A DNA stretch of 64,000 bases from Actinoplanes sp. DH11 (GTDB taxonomy: Bacteria > Actinomycetota > Actinomycetes > Mycobacteriales > Micromonosporaceae): contig NZ_JAHWGU010000005.1 of assembly GCF_020873875.1 (NCBI RefSeq), positions 186,001 to 250,000 of the forward strand. The letters are read 5' to 3'. The stretch's first letter is position 1. Each line of letters opens with the position of its first letter. The notes under the pieces are model-generated. The model did not search any database, was not told the DNA's origin, and saw nothing but the letters and a program-made list of their open reading frames with translations. The translations under genes were made by a program, and so were the position numbers. Shown here in pieces: positions 15,455 through 22,925 of the stretch.

Positions 15455-17521
15455 GTGGCGAAGGACCCCGGAGAGGCCAAGGAGCGCCAGGATCCCACGA
15501 GTACCGGCTCGGACACGCCACTCCCCGGGCGGTGTGTCGGGAATTCGTACCTTTTGGTCCGACCGATCGGTCAGGGCGCCACCGGCACCGTCTGGCGTGG
15601 CGAGGACCGCGCCACCGGCGAACCCGTGGCGATCAAGCTGCTGCACGACAGCCTGCTCCGGCAGCCGCGCCTGGTCACCCGCTTCGTGCAGGAACGCACC
15701 ATCCTGCTGATGCTGCGGCATCGCAACGTGGTCCGGGTCCGTGACCTCTTCAGCGCGGGCGAGTCACTGGGCCTGGTGATGGACCTGGTCGCCGGCGGCA
15801 GCCTCCGCGAGCACCTGCACCGGCGCGGCACCTTCGCGCCGGCCGAGGCGGTCCGGCTCGCCGGCCAGGTGGCGTCCGCCCTCGCCGAAGCCCACGACCT
15901 CGGCATCATCCACCGCGATCTCAAACCGGACAACATCCTGCTCGGCGGCGACGAGGGCGACCTTGAGACCCGGCTCACCGACTTCGGCATCGCCCGGATC
16001 CTCACCCTGCCCAGCATGACCACGCCGAACGCGGTCGTCGGCACCCCGCACTACATGGCGCCCGAGGCGTTCCACGGCGCCACCCCCAGCCCGGCCACCG
16101 ACGTGTACGCCCTCGGCGTGCTGCTCTACGAACTGGTCACCGGGATGCCGCCGTACCGCAGCGACTCCATCCCGGAACTCATGCGCCTGCACGTCGAGGC
16201 CGATCCGGAACGCCGGCCCGGCATCCCCGACCCGCTCTGGCGGATCATCAAGATGTGCCTGGCCGGCAAGCCGCGCCAGCGACCCAGCGCGGCCGACCTG
16301 GTCACCGACCTGACGTTCCTGGCCCGCAACCTGGCGGACACGCCGGCCCTGCCCCGGCCCGGCGGGCCCGCGGCCGGCGCGGCCGTCCCCTCCGACGGCG
16401 ACGACCTGCCGGTCCTCTGCCGCCCCGCCGGCGGCGACCCGGACGCACCCGCCGACGACGAGCCCGCCCCCGCAGGCGGCAAGCCCGGTTCCGGGCGCGA
16501 TGAGCCCGGTTCCGGGCGCGATGAGCGCGGCTCCGGGCGCGATGAGCGCGGGTCAGCAGGCGACGAGGCCGTCTCCGCACCCGGCGGCGACAATCTCGGC
16601 GGCGTGCCCGATTCCGCGCGGGACGATGGGGGCGCGTCCGCCGAGGGACGGGCGCTCTGGCCCGTACCCCGTCTGCCGCTTCCCCGGCGCCGGCACCGCG
16701 GCAATGCCGCCCCCGCCTACCGATGGTCGCGTCCCGGCGCCACCGCCGTCGTGGTGGCCGGGACCATGCTCGCGTCCGGGATCGCTACGACCGCCTGGCA
16801 CCTCGGCCGGTCCGGCACTCCCGCCGCCGCGCCGCCCGCGATGATCGCCGAGCCCAGCCGGCCACCGTTCGTGGCGACGACCCGTGCCTCCGCTGCCGTC
16901 TCCGCGCCCGCGCCGCGGCCACCCGCGCAGACCACCCGGACCGCGCACACCGGCAAGGCCACGACGGGCGTCGCGCATCCCGCGCCGCGGCGGACCCAGA
17001 ATGTACGGGCCACCCGCCCCGCCGCCGACCGCAACACCGCCGACCGCGGCGCCACGAACCGCAACACCGGCAGCCGCAGTGCCGGCAGCCGCAATGCCGG
17101 AAACCGCGGTGCCGCCAACCGCGGTGCCGCCCGGCCACCCCAGCCCGAGGGCCGGGCGCAGGGTCGCTGGCAGTGCTCGCCGGACCTCGTCTTCGACACG
17201 CGTTCGCGCACGCCGATCGGTCTCAAACGGTGTCACCAGCTGGGGGAGGACATCCAGTTCCAGGGCGCGCTCACCGCGCCCGCCGGCGGCCGGGGCCGGA
17301 TCGAGGTGGCGTTGCAGGACACCCGTACCGGCCGGACCGTCGCCGGCCCCCGCACCTGCACCGACCTGTCGTTCACGCGCCGCTCGATGACCCAGGAGTG
17401 CGGTCCGCTGCGGGCCGAGCCGCAGCGCGGGCGGGAGTACGCGGTGGTGATGACGTTCCGCTACATCCGGCACGGCAGGATCGCCCAGAGCACCAGCCGG
17501 GGGCGGCCTTTCAGCTGGTGA
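15455..17521 (+). CDS. Receptor-type Ser/Thr protein kinase (PknB-like)
   Basis: About 688 residues. The kinase domain (about 30-300) has all catalytic residues: glycine loop GQGATGTV, Lys61 in VAIK, HRDLKPDN with Asp155, DFG at 176-178 and APE. A low-complexity juxtamembrane region carries SGRDEPG-type heptads encoded by 21-bp repeats (about 16493-16556). One membrane helix (about 428-451, ATAVVVAGTMLASGI) leads to an extracellular part with an Asn/Arg-rich repeat (NRNTGSRSAGSRNAGNRG) and a 110-residue C-terminal domain with several cysteines and WQCSPDL / RIEVALQD. There are no PASTA repeats, so the ligand is unknown. GTG 15455 has GGAAGGA upstream; a TTG 63 bases earlier is the alternative. 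Confidence 0.85.
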   Translation: MAKDPGEAKERQDPTSTGSDTPLPGRCVGNSYLLVRPIGQGATGTVWRGEDRATGEPVAIKLLHDSLLRQPRLVTRFVQERTILLMLRHRNVVRVRDLFSAGESLGLVMDLVAGGSLREHLHRRGTFAPAEAVRLAGQVASALAEAHDLGIIHRDLKPDNILLGGDEGDLETRLTDFGIARILTLPSMTTPNAVVGTPHYMAPEAFHGATPSPATDVYALGVLLYELVTGMPPYRSDSIPELMRLHVEADPERRPGIPDPLWRIIKMCLAGKPRQRPSAADLVTDLTFLARNLADTPALPRPGGPAAGAAVPSDGDDLPVLCRPAGGDPDAPADDEPAPAGGKPGSGRDEPGSGRDERGSGRDERGSAGDEAVSAPGGDNLGGVPDSARDDGGASAEGRALWPVPRLPLPRRRHRGNAAPAYRWSRPGATAVVVAGTMLASGIATTAWHLGRSGTPAAAPPAMIAEPSRPPFVATTRASAAVSAPAPRPPAQTTRTAHTGKATTGVAHPAPRRTQNVRATRPAADRNTADRGATNRNTGSRSAGSRNAGNRGAANRGAARPPQPEGRAQGRWQCSPDLVFDTRSRTPIGLKRCHQLGEDIQFQGALTAPAGGRGRIEVALQDTRTGRTVAGPRTCTDLSFTRRSMTQECGPLRAEPQRGREYAVVMTFRYIRHGRIAQSTSRGRPFSW
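16493..16556. repeat. In-frame 21-bp repeats in the Ser/Thr kinase gene
   Basis: Three near-identical 21-bp units (core TCCGGGCGCGATGAGC) code for SGRDE(P/R)G heptads between the kinase domain and the membrane helix. The period matches that of the three stop-codon arrays in this window. Confidence 0.85.
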
Positions 17522-17533
17522 ACCGCTCCGGGG

Positions 17534-17908
17534 TCAGCGGTTGCGCAGCGTGTCGGCCAGGTGCTGCACGAACGCGGGGTCGTCCTCCGGACCGATCGGG
17601 CCGGGCAGGCCGGCCTGTGCGGCTCCGGCAGCGTGCGGGCCGGCAGTGTGCGGGCCGGCAGTGTGCGGGCCGGCAGTGTGCGAGCCGGGGGCGTGCGGGC
17701 CGGCAGTGCGCGGGTCGGTCGCGGAGGTGGCCCGGCCGCCGCGGAACCAGGCGATCGCGCCGGCCACGGGGCAGAGCAGGATCAGGATGACCCAGGCGCC
17801 CCGGGGGAACGAGCGCAGCTGGGACCGGTCCGTCGCCAGGCAGTCGATCAGGGCGACGACGCTGAGGGCGACGACGACGAGGAAGAGCAGCGTGTTCAGG
17901 CGGGCCAT
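17534..17908 (-). CDS. PLDc_N (phospholipase D N-terminal-like) membrane protein with TAGPH repeats
   Basis: 124 residues. Two membrane helices (NTLLFLVVVALSVVALIDCL and WVILILLCPVAGAIAWFRGGR) form the small PLDc_N domain, common in actinobacteria as a stand-alone protein of unknown role. The tail contains five or more TAGPH-like pentapeptides encoded by 15-bp repeats (about 17629-17714), then PEDDPAFVQHLADTLRNR. The ATG at 17908 starts just before the first helix. A longer upstream reading frame lacks protein-like character. It is convergent with the kinase gene, 12 bases apart. Confidence 0.77.
   Translation of the reverse strand: MARLNTLLFLVVVALSVVALIDCLATDRSQLRSFPRGAWVILILLCPVAGAIAWFRGGRATSATDPRTAGPHAPGSHTAGPHTAGPHTAGPHAAGAAQAGLPGPIGPEDDPAFVQHLADTLRNR
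17629..17714. repeat. 15-bp tandem repeats in the PLDc_N protein gene
   Basis: At least five units resembling GTGCGGGCCGGCAGT, the central three identical or nearly so. They encode TAGPH pentapeptides on the minus strand. Copy number is likely to vary between strains. Confidence 0.85.
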
Positions 17909-18086
17909 GGGGAAAGATCCTGGCAACGCCGGGCGGCGATCCACGGACCACCGAGGTTGCCGCCCGGTTGCGCCCGTTCCGGGGAGTGGCCCGATGGTTT
18001 GGGCAAACGGGCGTGCCGCCCCGATTGTGGCTTTTTGGTTGGTGAGTTCGTGGCTGTGGGCCGCTACGGCGGGGCTTGTGTGGGGT

Positions 18087-18161
18087 GTTGATCTGCTGGC
18101 GGTGCGAAATCGCGGTTCTGGGCCCATGATCACAGCGATTTCGTAGCGCTAGCAGATCAAC
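18087..18161. repeat. Dispersed palindromic element, copy A
   Basis: 75 bp. Left arm begins GTTGATCTGCTGGCGG and includes GCGAAATCGCGG; right arm is its near-complement, ending GCTAGCAGATCAAC. Closely related sequences lie at 28199-28267 (same orientation) and 46063-46143 (opposite orientation). It lies between the 5' end of the PLDc_N gene and the 3' end of the SGNH hydrolase gene. The surrounding stretch 17909-18260 holds no other recognisable feature. Confidence 0.92.
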
Positions 18162-18260
18162 ATCTCGGCTGCTTGTTTCGTTGCTCCAGACGAGCCGGGG
18201 TGAGCCTCAGACAGATCCGGGGCGAGCTTCAGGGGCGCCGGGGCGAGCCCCACCGCGTAG

Positions 18261-18314
18261 CCGGCCGGCCACGCCCCGCCGCGTGGCCGGCCGGTCGCGT
18301 GAGCGACCGGCCGG
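18261..18314. terminator. Two competing hairpins downstream of the SGNH hydrolase
   Basis: Hairpin 1 is a perfect 14-bp stem, CCGGCCGGCCACGC at 18261-18274 with its complement at 18281-18294. Hairpin 2 is a perfect 12-bp stem at 18287-18298 and 18303-18314 with loop GTGA. They share bases 18287-18294 and cannot form together. Positioned just past the esterase stop, they probably terminate that transcript; no U-run follows, as is usual in high-GC actinomycetes. Confidence 0.65.
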
Positions 18315-18323
18315 TACGCGTCC

Positions 18324-19103
18324 TCAGCTCGCGGAACCGGCGAAGGCCGGCAGGTAACCGCTGGTGTAGCCGCTGCTGTTCGGGTGGTAGGAGTTCTGCG
18401 GCGGGATCACGGTGAGCCCGTTCACCCACGGCCGGGAGGCGCACGCGCCGTGCCCGGCGAACTCGTCCCGGACTTCGGAGTAGACGAAGCCGGCCGCCTC
18501 GGCCCGGCTTTTGATCACGTCGTCGAGGGCCTGCGCCCCGCTGTTCAACGACCGCCGTTTCGCGATGCTCATCTCGCAGAGCACCCTCGTGGTGTCGAAG
18601 AGCAGGGGGTACGACAGCACGACCACCCGCGCGTCCGGAGCCTTAGCCCGGATCGCCCGGTAGGTCGAGTCGAGTTTGCCGGGCAGCGTGTTGCTGACGT
18701 ACGCCTTGCCCTCCGCGACCTTTGCCGCGCAGGCCGAGTCGCTCGAGGTCAGGCAGGTGAGCACGGTCGGCGCGAAGCCGGCGTCGTTGCCACCGATGGT
18801 GATGCTGACCAGGTCGGCGCCGCTTTTCATGGCCGGCACCTGGGTGTTCAGGACGTCGTCGGTGGTGGCGCCGCCGCAGGCCAGGAACTGGAACGACGTG
18901 GGGGAGTTCTGTTTCGCCCACTGCGCGGCGTAGCTGTAGTTGCTGCGCAGGCACGTCCCGGACTGTCCGGGCGCGCCGACGCCGGACGAGTACGAGTCGC
19001 CCAGGGCGACATAGTCGGTGCTCGCCGCCTGGGCGGGTGCGGCGAGGGTGAGGCTGAGTGCGGACGTGGTGACGAGACTGGCGAGGACGGTAGCCGCTCT
19101 CAT
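18324..19103 (-). CDS. Secreted SGNH/GDSL-type esterase or lipase
   Basis: 259 residues. A Sec signal peptide of about 28 residues ends near PAQAAS. SGNH blocks are present: block I YVALGDSYSSG with nucleophile Ser37, block II CGG(A), block III SITIGGNDAGF, and block V SYHPNSSGY with the catalytic His. The position three before His is Ser rather than Asp, as in the Streptomyces esterase group that uses a Ser-His dyad. Cysteine pairs fit that secreted fold. The ATG at 19103 is preceded by GGAGG on the minus strand. Likely an extracellular lipid- or acyl-ester hydrolase. Confidence 0.9.
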   Translation of the reverse strand: MRAATVLASLVTTSALSLTLAAPAQAASTDYVALGDSYSSGVGAPGQSGTCLRSNYSYAAQWAKQNSPTSFQFLACGGATTDDVLNTQVPAMKSGADLVSITIGGNDAGFAPTVLTCLTSSDSACAAKVAEGKAYVSNTLPGKLDSTYRAIRAKAPDARVVVLSYPLLFDTTRVLCEMSIAKRRSLNSGAQALDDVIKSRAEAAGFVYSEVRDEFAGHGACASRPWVNGLTVIPPQNSYHPNSSGYTSGYLPAFAGSAS

Positions 19104-19140
19104 CGAAGGCCTCCGATATCCACGAAGGGGGTTCAGGGGC

Positions 19141-19161
19141 CGAAGCGCTTCGGTTACCGAA
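19141..19161. promoter_or_regulatory. Overlapping palindromes upstream of the SGNH hydrolase gene
   Basis: CGAAGCGCTTCG (19141-19152) and TTCGGTTACCGAA (19149-19161) are perfect palindromes that overlap by four bases, 38-58 bases before the ATG at 19103. They could be a repressor site. No regulator gene for it is apparent. Confidence 0.35.
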
Positions 19162-19344
19162 CAGTAAGTCAATGCCCTCGGAAAAGGAATCCAGTGACAT
19201 TAATGTTTCGCGGTAGTAGCATGCACCGATGTGACCAGGGGGTATGACCACCGGTGATGTTACATACGCCGCGCGTCATCGCCTCTCAACGGCCGTCGAG
19301 CCGATCTTCAGCGTGTCTTCAGATCCACGGGATACGGTCGATCC

Positions 19345-19719
19345 ATGGAAGAGAGCCGGGCCCGCCGGATGGTCCAGACGCTGCGGGACCGCAATGTCTT
19401 CGCCCATGTGCGACTGCCCCGTGCCGGTGGCGTGGGTTACGGCATCCGGGTGGTGCTCGCCGACGGGCGTGAGGCGGAGTGGGAGGCCGGCGCGGCCGGG
19501 CTCGCCGCCCAGGTGATGCGCAACGGTGTGCTCGTCGGGTTCGTCGAGACGATTCCCGGCTCCGACCAGTTCACCGAGGAGCAGGCGATCGACGCGATCG
19601 CGGCGGCCGACTACGACCGGCCGATCGGCCGGTCCGAGGCCCCCGCCGTGCGTCGTCCCGTGCCACCTCCGCCGCCGCCCAGCCTCGCCGACCGCCTCCG
19701 CTCGAGCTTCCGCGGCTGA
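19345..19719 (+). CDS. Small conserved-looking hypothetical protein
   Basis: 124 residues: an N-terminal alpha/beta region (MVQTLRDRNVFAHVRLPRAG, GIRVVLADGREAEWEA, VGFVETIPGSDQFTEEQAIDAIAAADY) and a proline-rich tail (VPPPPPPSLADRL). I do not recognise a named family. TACGGT at 19333-19338 is six bases before the ATG, so it looks leaderless. The last codons and stop lie in the first unit of a 21-bp repeat array. Confidence 0.7.
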   Translation: MEESRARRMVQTLRDRNVFAHVRLPRAGGVGYGIRVVLADGREAEWEAGAAGLAAQVMRNGVLVGFVETIPGSDQFTEEQAIDAIAAADYDRPIGRSEAPAVRRPVPPPPPPSLADRLRSSFRG

Positions 19720-19788
19720 GCGAAGAACTTCCGCGGCTGAGCGAAGAGCTTCCGCGCCTGATCGGAGAGCTTCCGCGCCTGATCGGGG
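19707..19788. repeat. 21-bp tandem repeat array across a stop codon
   Basis: Units at 19707-19727, 19728-19748, 19749-19769 and a partial one at 19770-19788, each beginning CTTCCGCG(G/C)CTGA. The first unit contains the end of the hypothetical gene (SFRG-stop). Because 21 is a multiple of three, TGA recurs in the same frame in every unit, giving back-to-back stops. The array ends 14 bases before the convergent LacI gene stop. Confidence 0.9.
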
Positions 19789-19801
19789 CGCCGGGCTCGG
19801 C

Positions 19802-20815
19802 TCAGGCCGAGTCGCGCCAGACGATCGGGGTGGGCAGCAGCTGGCCGCCGGTCTGGACCTGCTCGCCCTGCAACTGCCGCAGCACCAGCTGTGCCGCGAA
19901 CGAGCCCAGCTCCTTCGCCGGCTGGTGCACGGTCGACAGTTGCGGCTGGCAGCGCACCGCCCACGTGCTGTCGTCGAAACCGACCACGCCCACGTCGCCG
20001 GGCACGCTGCGGCCGGCCTCGCGGAGCACCTCGAGCGCGCCGGCCGCGATGGCGTCGGAGGCCGCGAAGACGCCGTCGAGTTCCGGTTCCCGCTCGAGCA
20101 GCAGCCGCATGCCCTTGACGCCTGACCCGTAGTCGTAGTGCGGCACGTCGGCGACCAGGGCGGAGTCGTACGCCGTACCCAAGGCGGTCCGGAAGCCGGT
20201 GAGGCGGTCTATGCCGGAGTCCCGGTCGAGCGCGGCCGCGATCATGCCGATCCGCCGCCTGCCGCTCGCGGCGAGGCGGGCGGTGATGGTCCGGGCCGAG
20301 TCGACGTTGTCTATGCCGACGAACGGGATGCTTTCGCTCAACTCGGGTGGATGCCCGACAAACGCCGCCGGAAGGGCCAGGTCGGAGATTACCTTGATGA
20401 TCGGGTCCCGGGTGCGGGCCGACACCACGATGGCGCCGTCGACGAAGCCTCCGCTGAGGTACCGGGCGACCCGCTCGGTGTCGCGCGCGGACTCCACCAC
20501 CAGGCTGACCATCTGGTGGTCGGCAAGGGACAGCGCGGCGTTCGCGCCGAGCATGATCGAGCCGATGTTGGGGTCGTCGAGGAAGAGCGAATGCGGTTCC
20601 AGGGCGACGAAGGCGACCGCTTGCGAGCGGCGCATCTTCAGCGTACGAGCGGCGTTGTTCGGCACGTAGCCGACCTCGAGGATGGCGGCCTCGATCGCCG
20701 CGCGGGCCTCGGTGGAGACGTACCCGCCGTTCAGCACGCGGCTCACCGTGCCACGCGAAACCCCGGCGGCGGCGGCGATGTCGTGGACCGTGGCGCGCTT
20801 GCGAGGCCGGGACAT
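19802..20815 (-). CDS. LacI-family transcriptional regulator of the galactoside locus
   Basis: 337 residues. The N-terminal HTH (TVHDIAAAAGVSRGTVSRVLNG, about 9-30) and hinge (YVPNNAARTLKMRRSQAVAFV) are typical of LacI/GalR regulators. A periplasmic-binding-like effector domain follows (VGIDNVDSARTITARLAASGRRRIGMI; GVFAASDAIAAGALEVLREAG; VGVVGFDDSTWA). It is transcribed divergently from the GH42 operon. The space between carries two copies of a 14-bp palindrome, so it most likely represses that operon, and perhaps itself, until a galactoside inducer binds. Confidence 0.92.
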   Translation of the reverse strand: MSRPRKRATVHDIAAAAGVSRGTVSRVLNGGYVSTEARAAIEAAILEVGYVPNNAARTLKMRRSQAVAFVALEPHSLFLDDPNIGSIMLGANAALSLADHQMVSLVVESARDTERVARYLSGGFVDGAIVVSARTRDPIIKVISDLALPAAFVGHPPELSESIPFVGIDNVDSARTITARLAASGRRRIGMIAAALDRDSGIDRLTGFRTALGTAYDSALVADVPHYDYGSGVKGMRLLLEREPELDGVFAASDAIAAGALEVLREAGRSVPGDVGVVGFDDSTWAVRCQPQLSTVHQPAKELGSFAAQLVLRQLQGEQVQTGGQLLPTPIVWRDSA

Positions 20816-20867
20816 GCGATCAATGTAGCGCCGCGGCTATTGACCGGGTGCCAGGCCGGTCCTACTG

Positions 20868-20881
20868 TGTGCACGTTCACA
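20868..20881. promoter_or_regulatory. LacI-type operator 1
   Basis: TGTGCACGTTCACA, one mismatch from the perfect palindrome of operator 2. The centre lies 47 bases from the centre of operator 2, compatible with one repressor tetramer looping or two dimers. TACTGT (20863-20868) immediately abuts it and could be a -10 element. Confidence 0.78.
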
Positions 20882-20914
20882 CATCCGTAACGACCACTTA
20901 GGTTGTCGGAAATG

Positions 20915-20928
20915 TGTGCACGTGCACA
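20915..20928. promoter_or_regulatory. LacI-type operator 2
   Basis: TGTGCACGTGCACA is a perfect 14-bp palindrome with a central CpG, typical of LacI-family sites. It lies 21 bases before the GH42 start codon, in the probable leader or early transcribed region. Confidence 0.8.
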
Positions 20929-20948
20929 GACCTGTGACCAGGAGTTTT

Positions 20949-22925
20949 ATGTTCAAGCGGAAGACCGGGATCAGCCTCGGCTGTGACTACAACCCGGAAC
21001 AGTGGTCGCCCGACGTGTGGCGCGAGGATGTCGCGCTGATGCGCAGCGCCGGCATCGACCTGGTGGCCGTCAACATCTTCGGCTGGTCGAACGTGGAGCC
21101 GAGCCCCGGCCGGTACCACTTCGACGATCTCGACGAGGTCATCGGCCTGCTGCACGAGAACGGGATCAAGGTCAACCTCGGCACCGGCACCTCGTCGCCG
21201 CCGCCGTGGCTCAGCAGCCTGCACCCGGAGATCCTTCCGATGGCCGCCGACGGCACGATCCGGTTCCCGGGCGGCCGCCAGGCCTGGTGCCCCAGCTCGC
21301 CGGTCTTCCGGGAGAAGGCGTACGCCCTGGTCGAGCAGGTCGCGCAGCGGTACGGCGCCCACCCGGCCGTCGCGCTCTGGCACGTCTCCAACGAGCTGGG
21401 CTGCCACAACGCGCTCTGCTACTGCGAGGCGAGCGCCGTCGCGTTCCGGGAGTGGCTGCGCGACCGGTACCGCAAGATCGAGACGCTGAACGAGGCGTGG
21501 GGGACGTCGTTCTGGAGCCAGCGCTACAGCGACTGGTCCGAGGTCCAGACACCCCGGGCCGCGCTGTCGCTGCGCAACCCGGCCCAGATCATCGACTTCC
21601 ACCGGTTCAGCTCGGACGAGCTGCTCGGCTACTACCGGGACGAGGCCGCGATCCTGCGCCAGCACTCGGCCGTCCCGGTGACCACGAACTTCATGGTCAC
21701 CGCGCACATCCGCAACCTGGACTACTGGTCCTGGGCGCCGGAGATGGACGTCGTCGCGAACGACCACTACCTGGATCACCGCCTCGGCGACCCGGTCGCG
21801 GAACTCTCCTTCGCGGCCGACCTCACCCGGGGACTGGCCGGCGGCGCGCCTTGGATGCTGATGGAGCAGGCCGCCGGCGCGGTGAACTGGCAGCCGCACA
21901 ACCTCACCAAGGCGCCCGGCGAGATGCTGCGCAACTCGCTGACCCACGTGGCCCGCGGCGCCGACTCGCTCTGCTTCTTCCAGTGGCGGGCCTCCGCGCA
22001 GGGCGCCGAGAAGTTCCACTCGGCGATGCTGCCGCACGCCGGCACCGACACCGTCGCGTGGCGGGAGGTGCTGCGGCTCTCCGAGACGCTGGACCGGATC
22101 GCCGAGGTCGCCGGCACCACTGTCGAGTCCGATGTCGCGCTCGTCTTCAGCTGGGAGTCCTGGTGGTCGTCGGAGGGCGAGGCCCGGCCGTCGCAGGCGG
22201 TCACCTACCTGGACCAGGTGCACGCCGCGCACCGGGCGCTGCGCGAGCTCGGCGTCACCACCGACGTGGTCTCGCCGGATGCCGACCTGAGCGGTTACAA
22301 GCTGGTCGTGGTGCCCTGCCTCTACATGGTCAGTGACACGGCGGCACAGCGGATCACCGAGTACGTGGAGAACGGCGGCCACCTGCTTGTCACGTTCTTC
22401 AGCGGGATCGTCGACGAGCGCGACCGGATCCGCCTGGGCGGCTACCCCGGTGCGTTCCGGGACGTGCTCGGCGTGCTGGCCGAGGAGTTCGCCCCGCTGC
22501 TGCCGGGTCACCAGGTCGGCCTGAGCAACGGCGCGACCGGGACGGTCTGGACCGAGCGGCTGCGGACCACCACGGCGCAGGCGGTCGCGACCTACACGGA
22601 CGGCCCGCTGCCGGGCGTACCGGCGGTCACCCGCAACACCTACCGCGACGGCCTGGCCTGGTACGCCGCGACCAGCCTGGACCCGCGTGGCCTGCGCGAG
22701 CTGACCCGGGACGCGGTCACCGCGGCCGGCGCCACCGCGGCCGGACCCGAGTCCGGCGGTGACGTCGAGGTGGTCCGCCGCAGCGGCGACGGCCGTTCCT
22801 ACCTGTTCGTCGTCAACCACGGGACCCAGCCGGTGGAGATGTCCGGCCACGACCTGGTCACCGGTGCGCCGATCACCCGGGTCGACGCCGGCGGCGTCGC
22901 GGTGATCAAGGAGGAGAGGGAATGA
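20949..22925 (+). CDS. Beta-galactosidase, glycoside hydrolase family 42
   Basis: 658 residues. GH42 signature GCDYNPEQW at the N-terminus. Acid/base Glu149 lies in WHVSNELGC and the nucleophile Glu306 in PWMLMEQAAGAVNWQPHN. The zinc-site cysteines are visible (C114 in AWCPSS and C152, C157, C159 in CHNALCYC). The A-domain barrel, trimerisation domain and C-terminal beta domain are full length. No signal peptide, so it is cytoplasmic and hydrolyses imported beta-galactosides. ATG 20949 has AGGAG four bases upstream. First gene of the galactoside operon, coupled to the permease by ATGA. Confidence 0.93.
   Translation: MFKRKTGISLGCDYNPEQWSPDVWREDVALMRSAGIDLVAVNIFGWSNVEPSPGRYHFDDLDEVIGLLHENGIKVNLGTGTSSPPPWLSSLHPEILPMAADGTIRFPGGRQAWCPSSPVFREKAYALVEQVAQRYGAHPAVALWHVSNELGCHNALCYCEASAVAFREWLRDRYRKIETLNEAWGTSFWSQRYSDWSEVQTPRAALSLRNPAQIIDFHRFSSDELLGYYRDEAAILRQHSAVPVTTNFMVTAHIRNLDYWSWAPEMDVVANDHYLDHRLGDPVAELSFAADLTRGLAGGAPWMLMEQAAGAVNWQPHNLTKAPGEMLRNSLTHVARGADSLCFFQWRASAQGAEKFHSAMLPHAGTDTVAWREVLRLSETLDRIAEVAGTTVESDVALVFSWESWWSSEGEARPSQAVTYLDQVHAAHRALRELGVTTDVVSPDADLSGYKLVVVPCLYMVSDTAAQRITEYVENGGHLLVTFFSGIVDERDRIRLGGYPGAFRDVLGVLAEEFAPLLPGHQVGLSNGATGTVWTERLRTTTAQAVATYTDGPLPGVPAVTRNTYRDGLAWYAATSLDPRGLRELTRDAVTAAGATAAGPESGGDVEVVRRSGDGRSYLFVVNHGTQPVEMSGHDLVTGAPITRVDAGGVAVIKEERE

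Noticed and set aside
17629-17714. Possible CRISPR-like array
   Set aside because: Units are 15 bp, contiguous, with no spacers, and code for in-frame pentapeptides.
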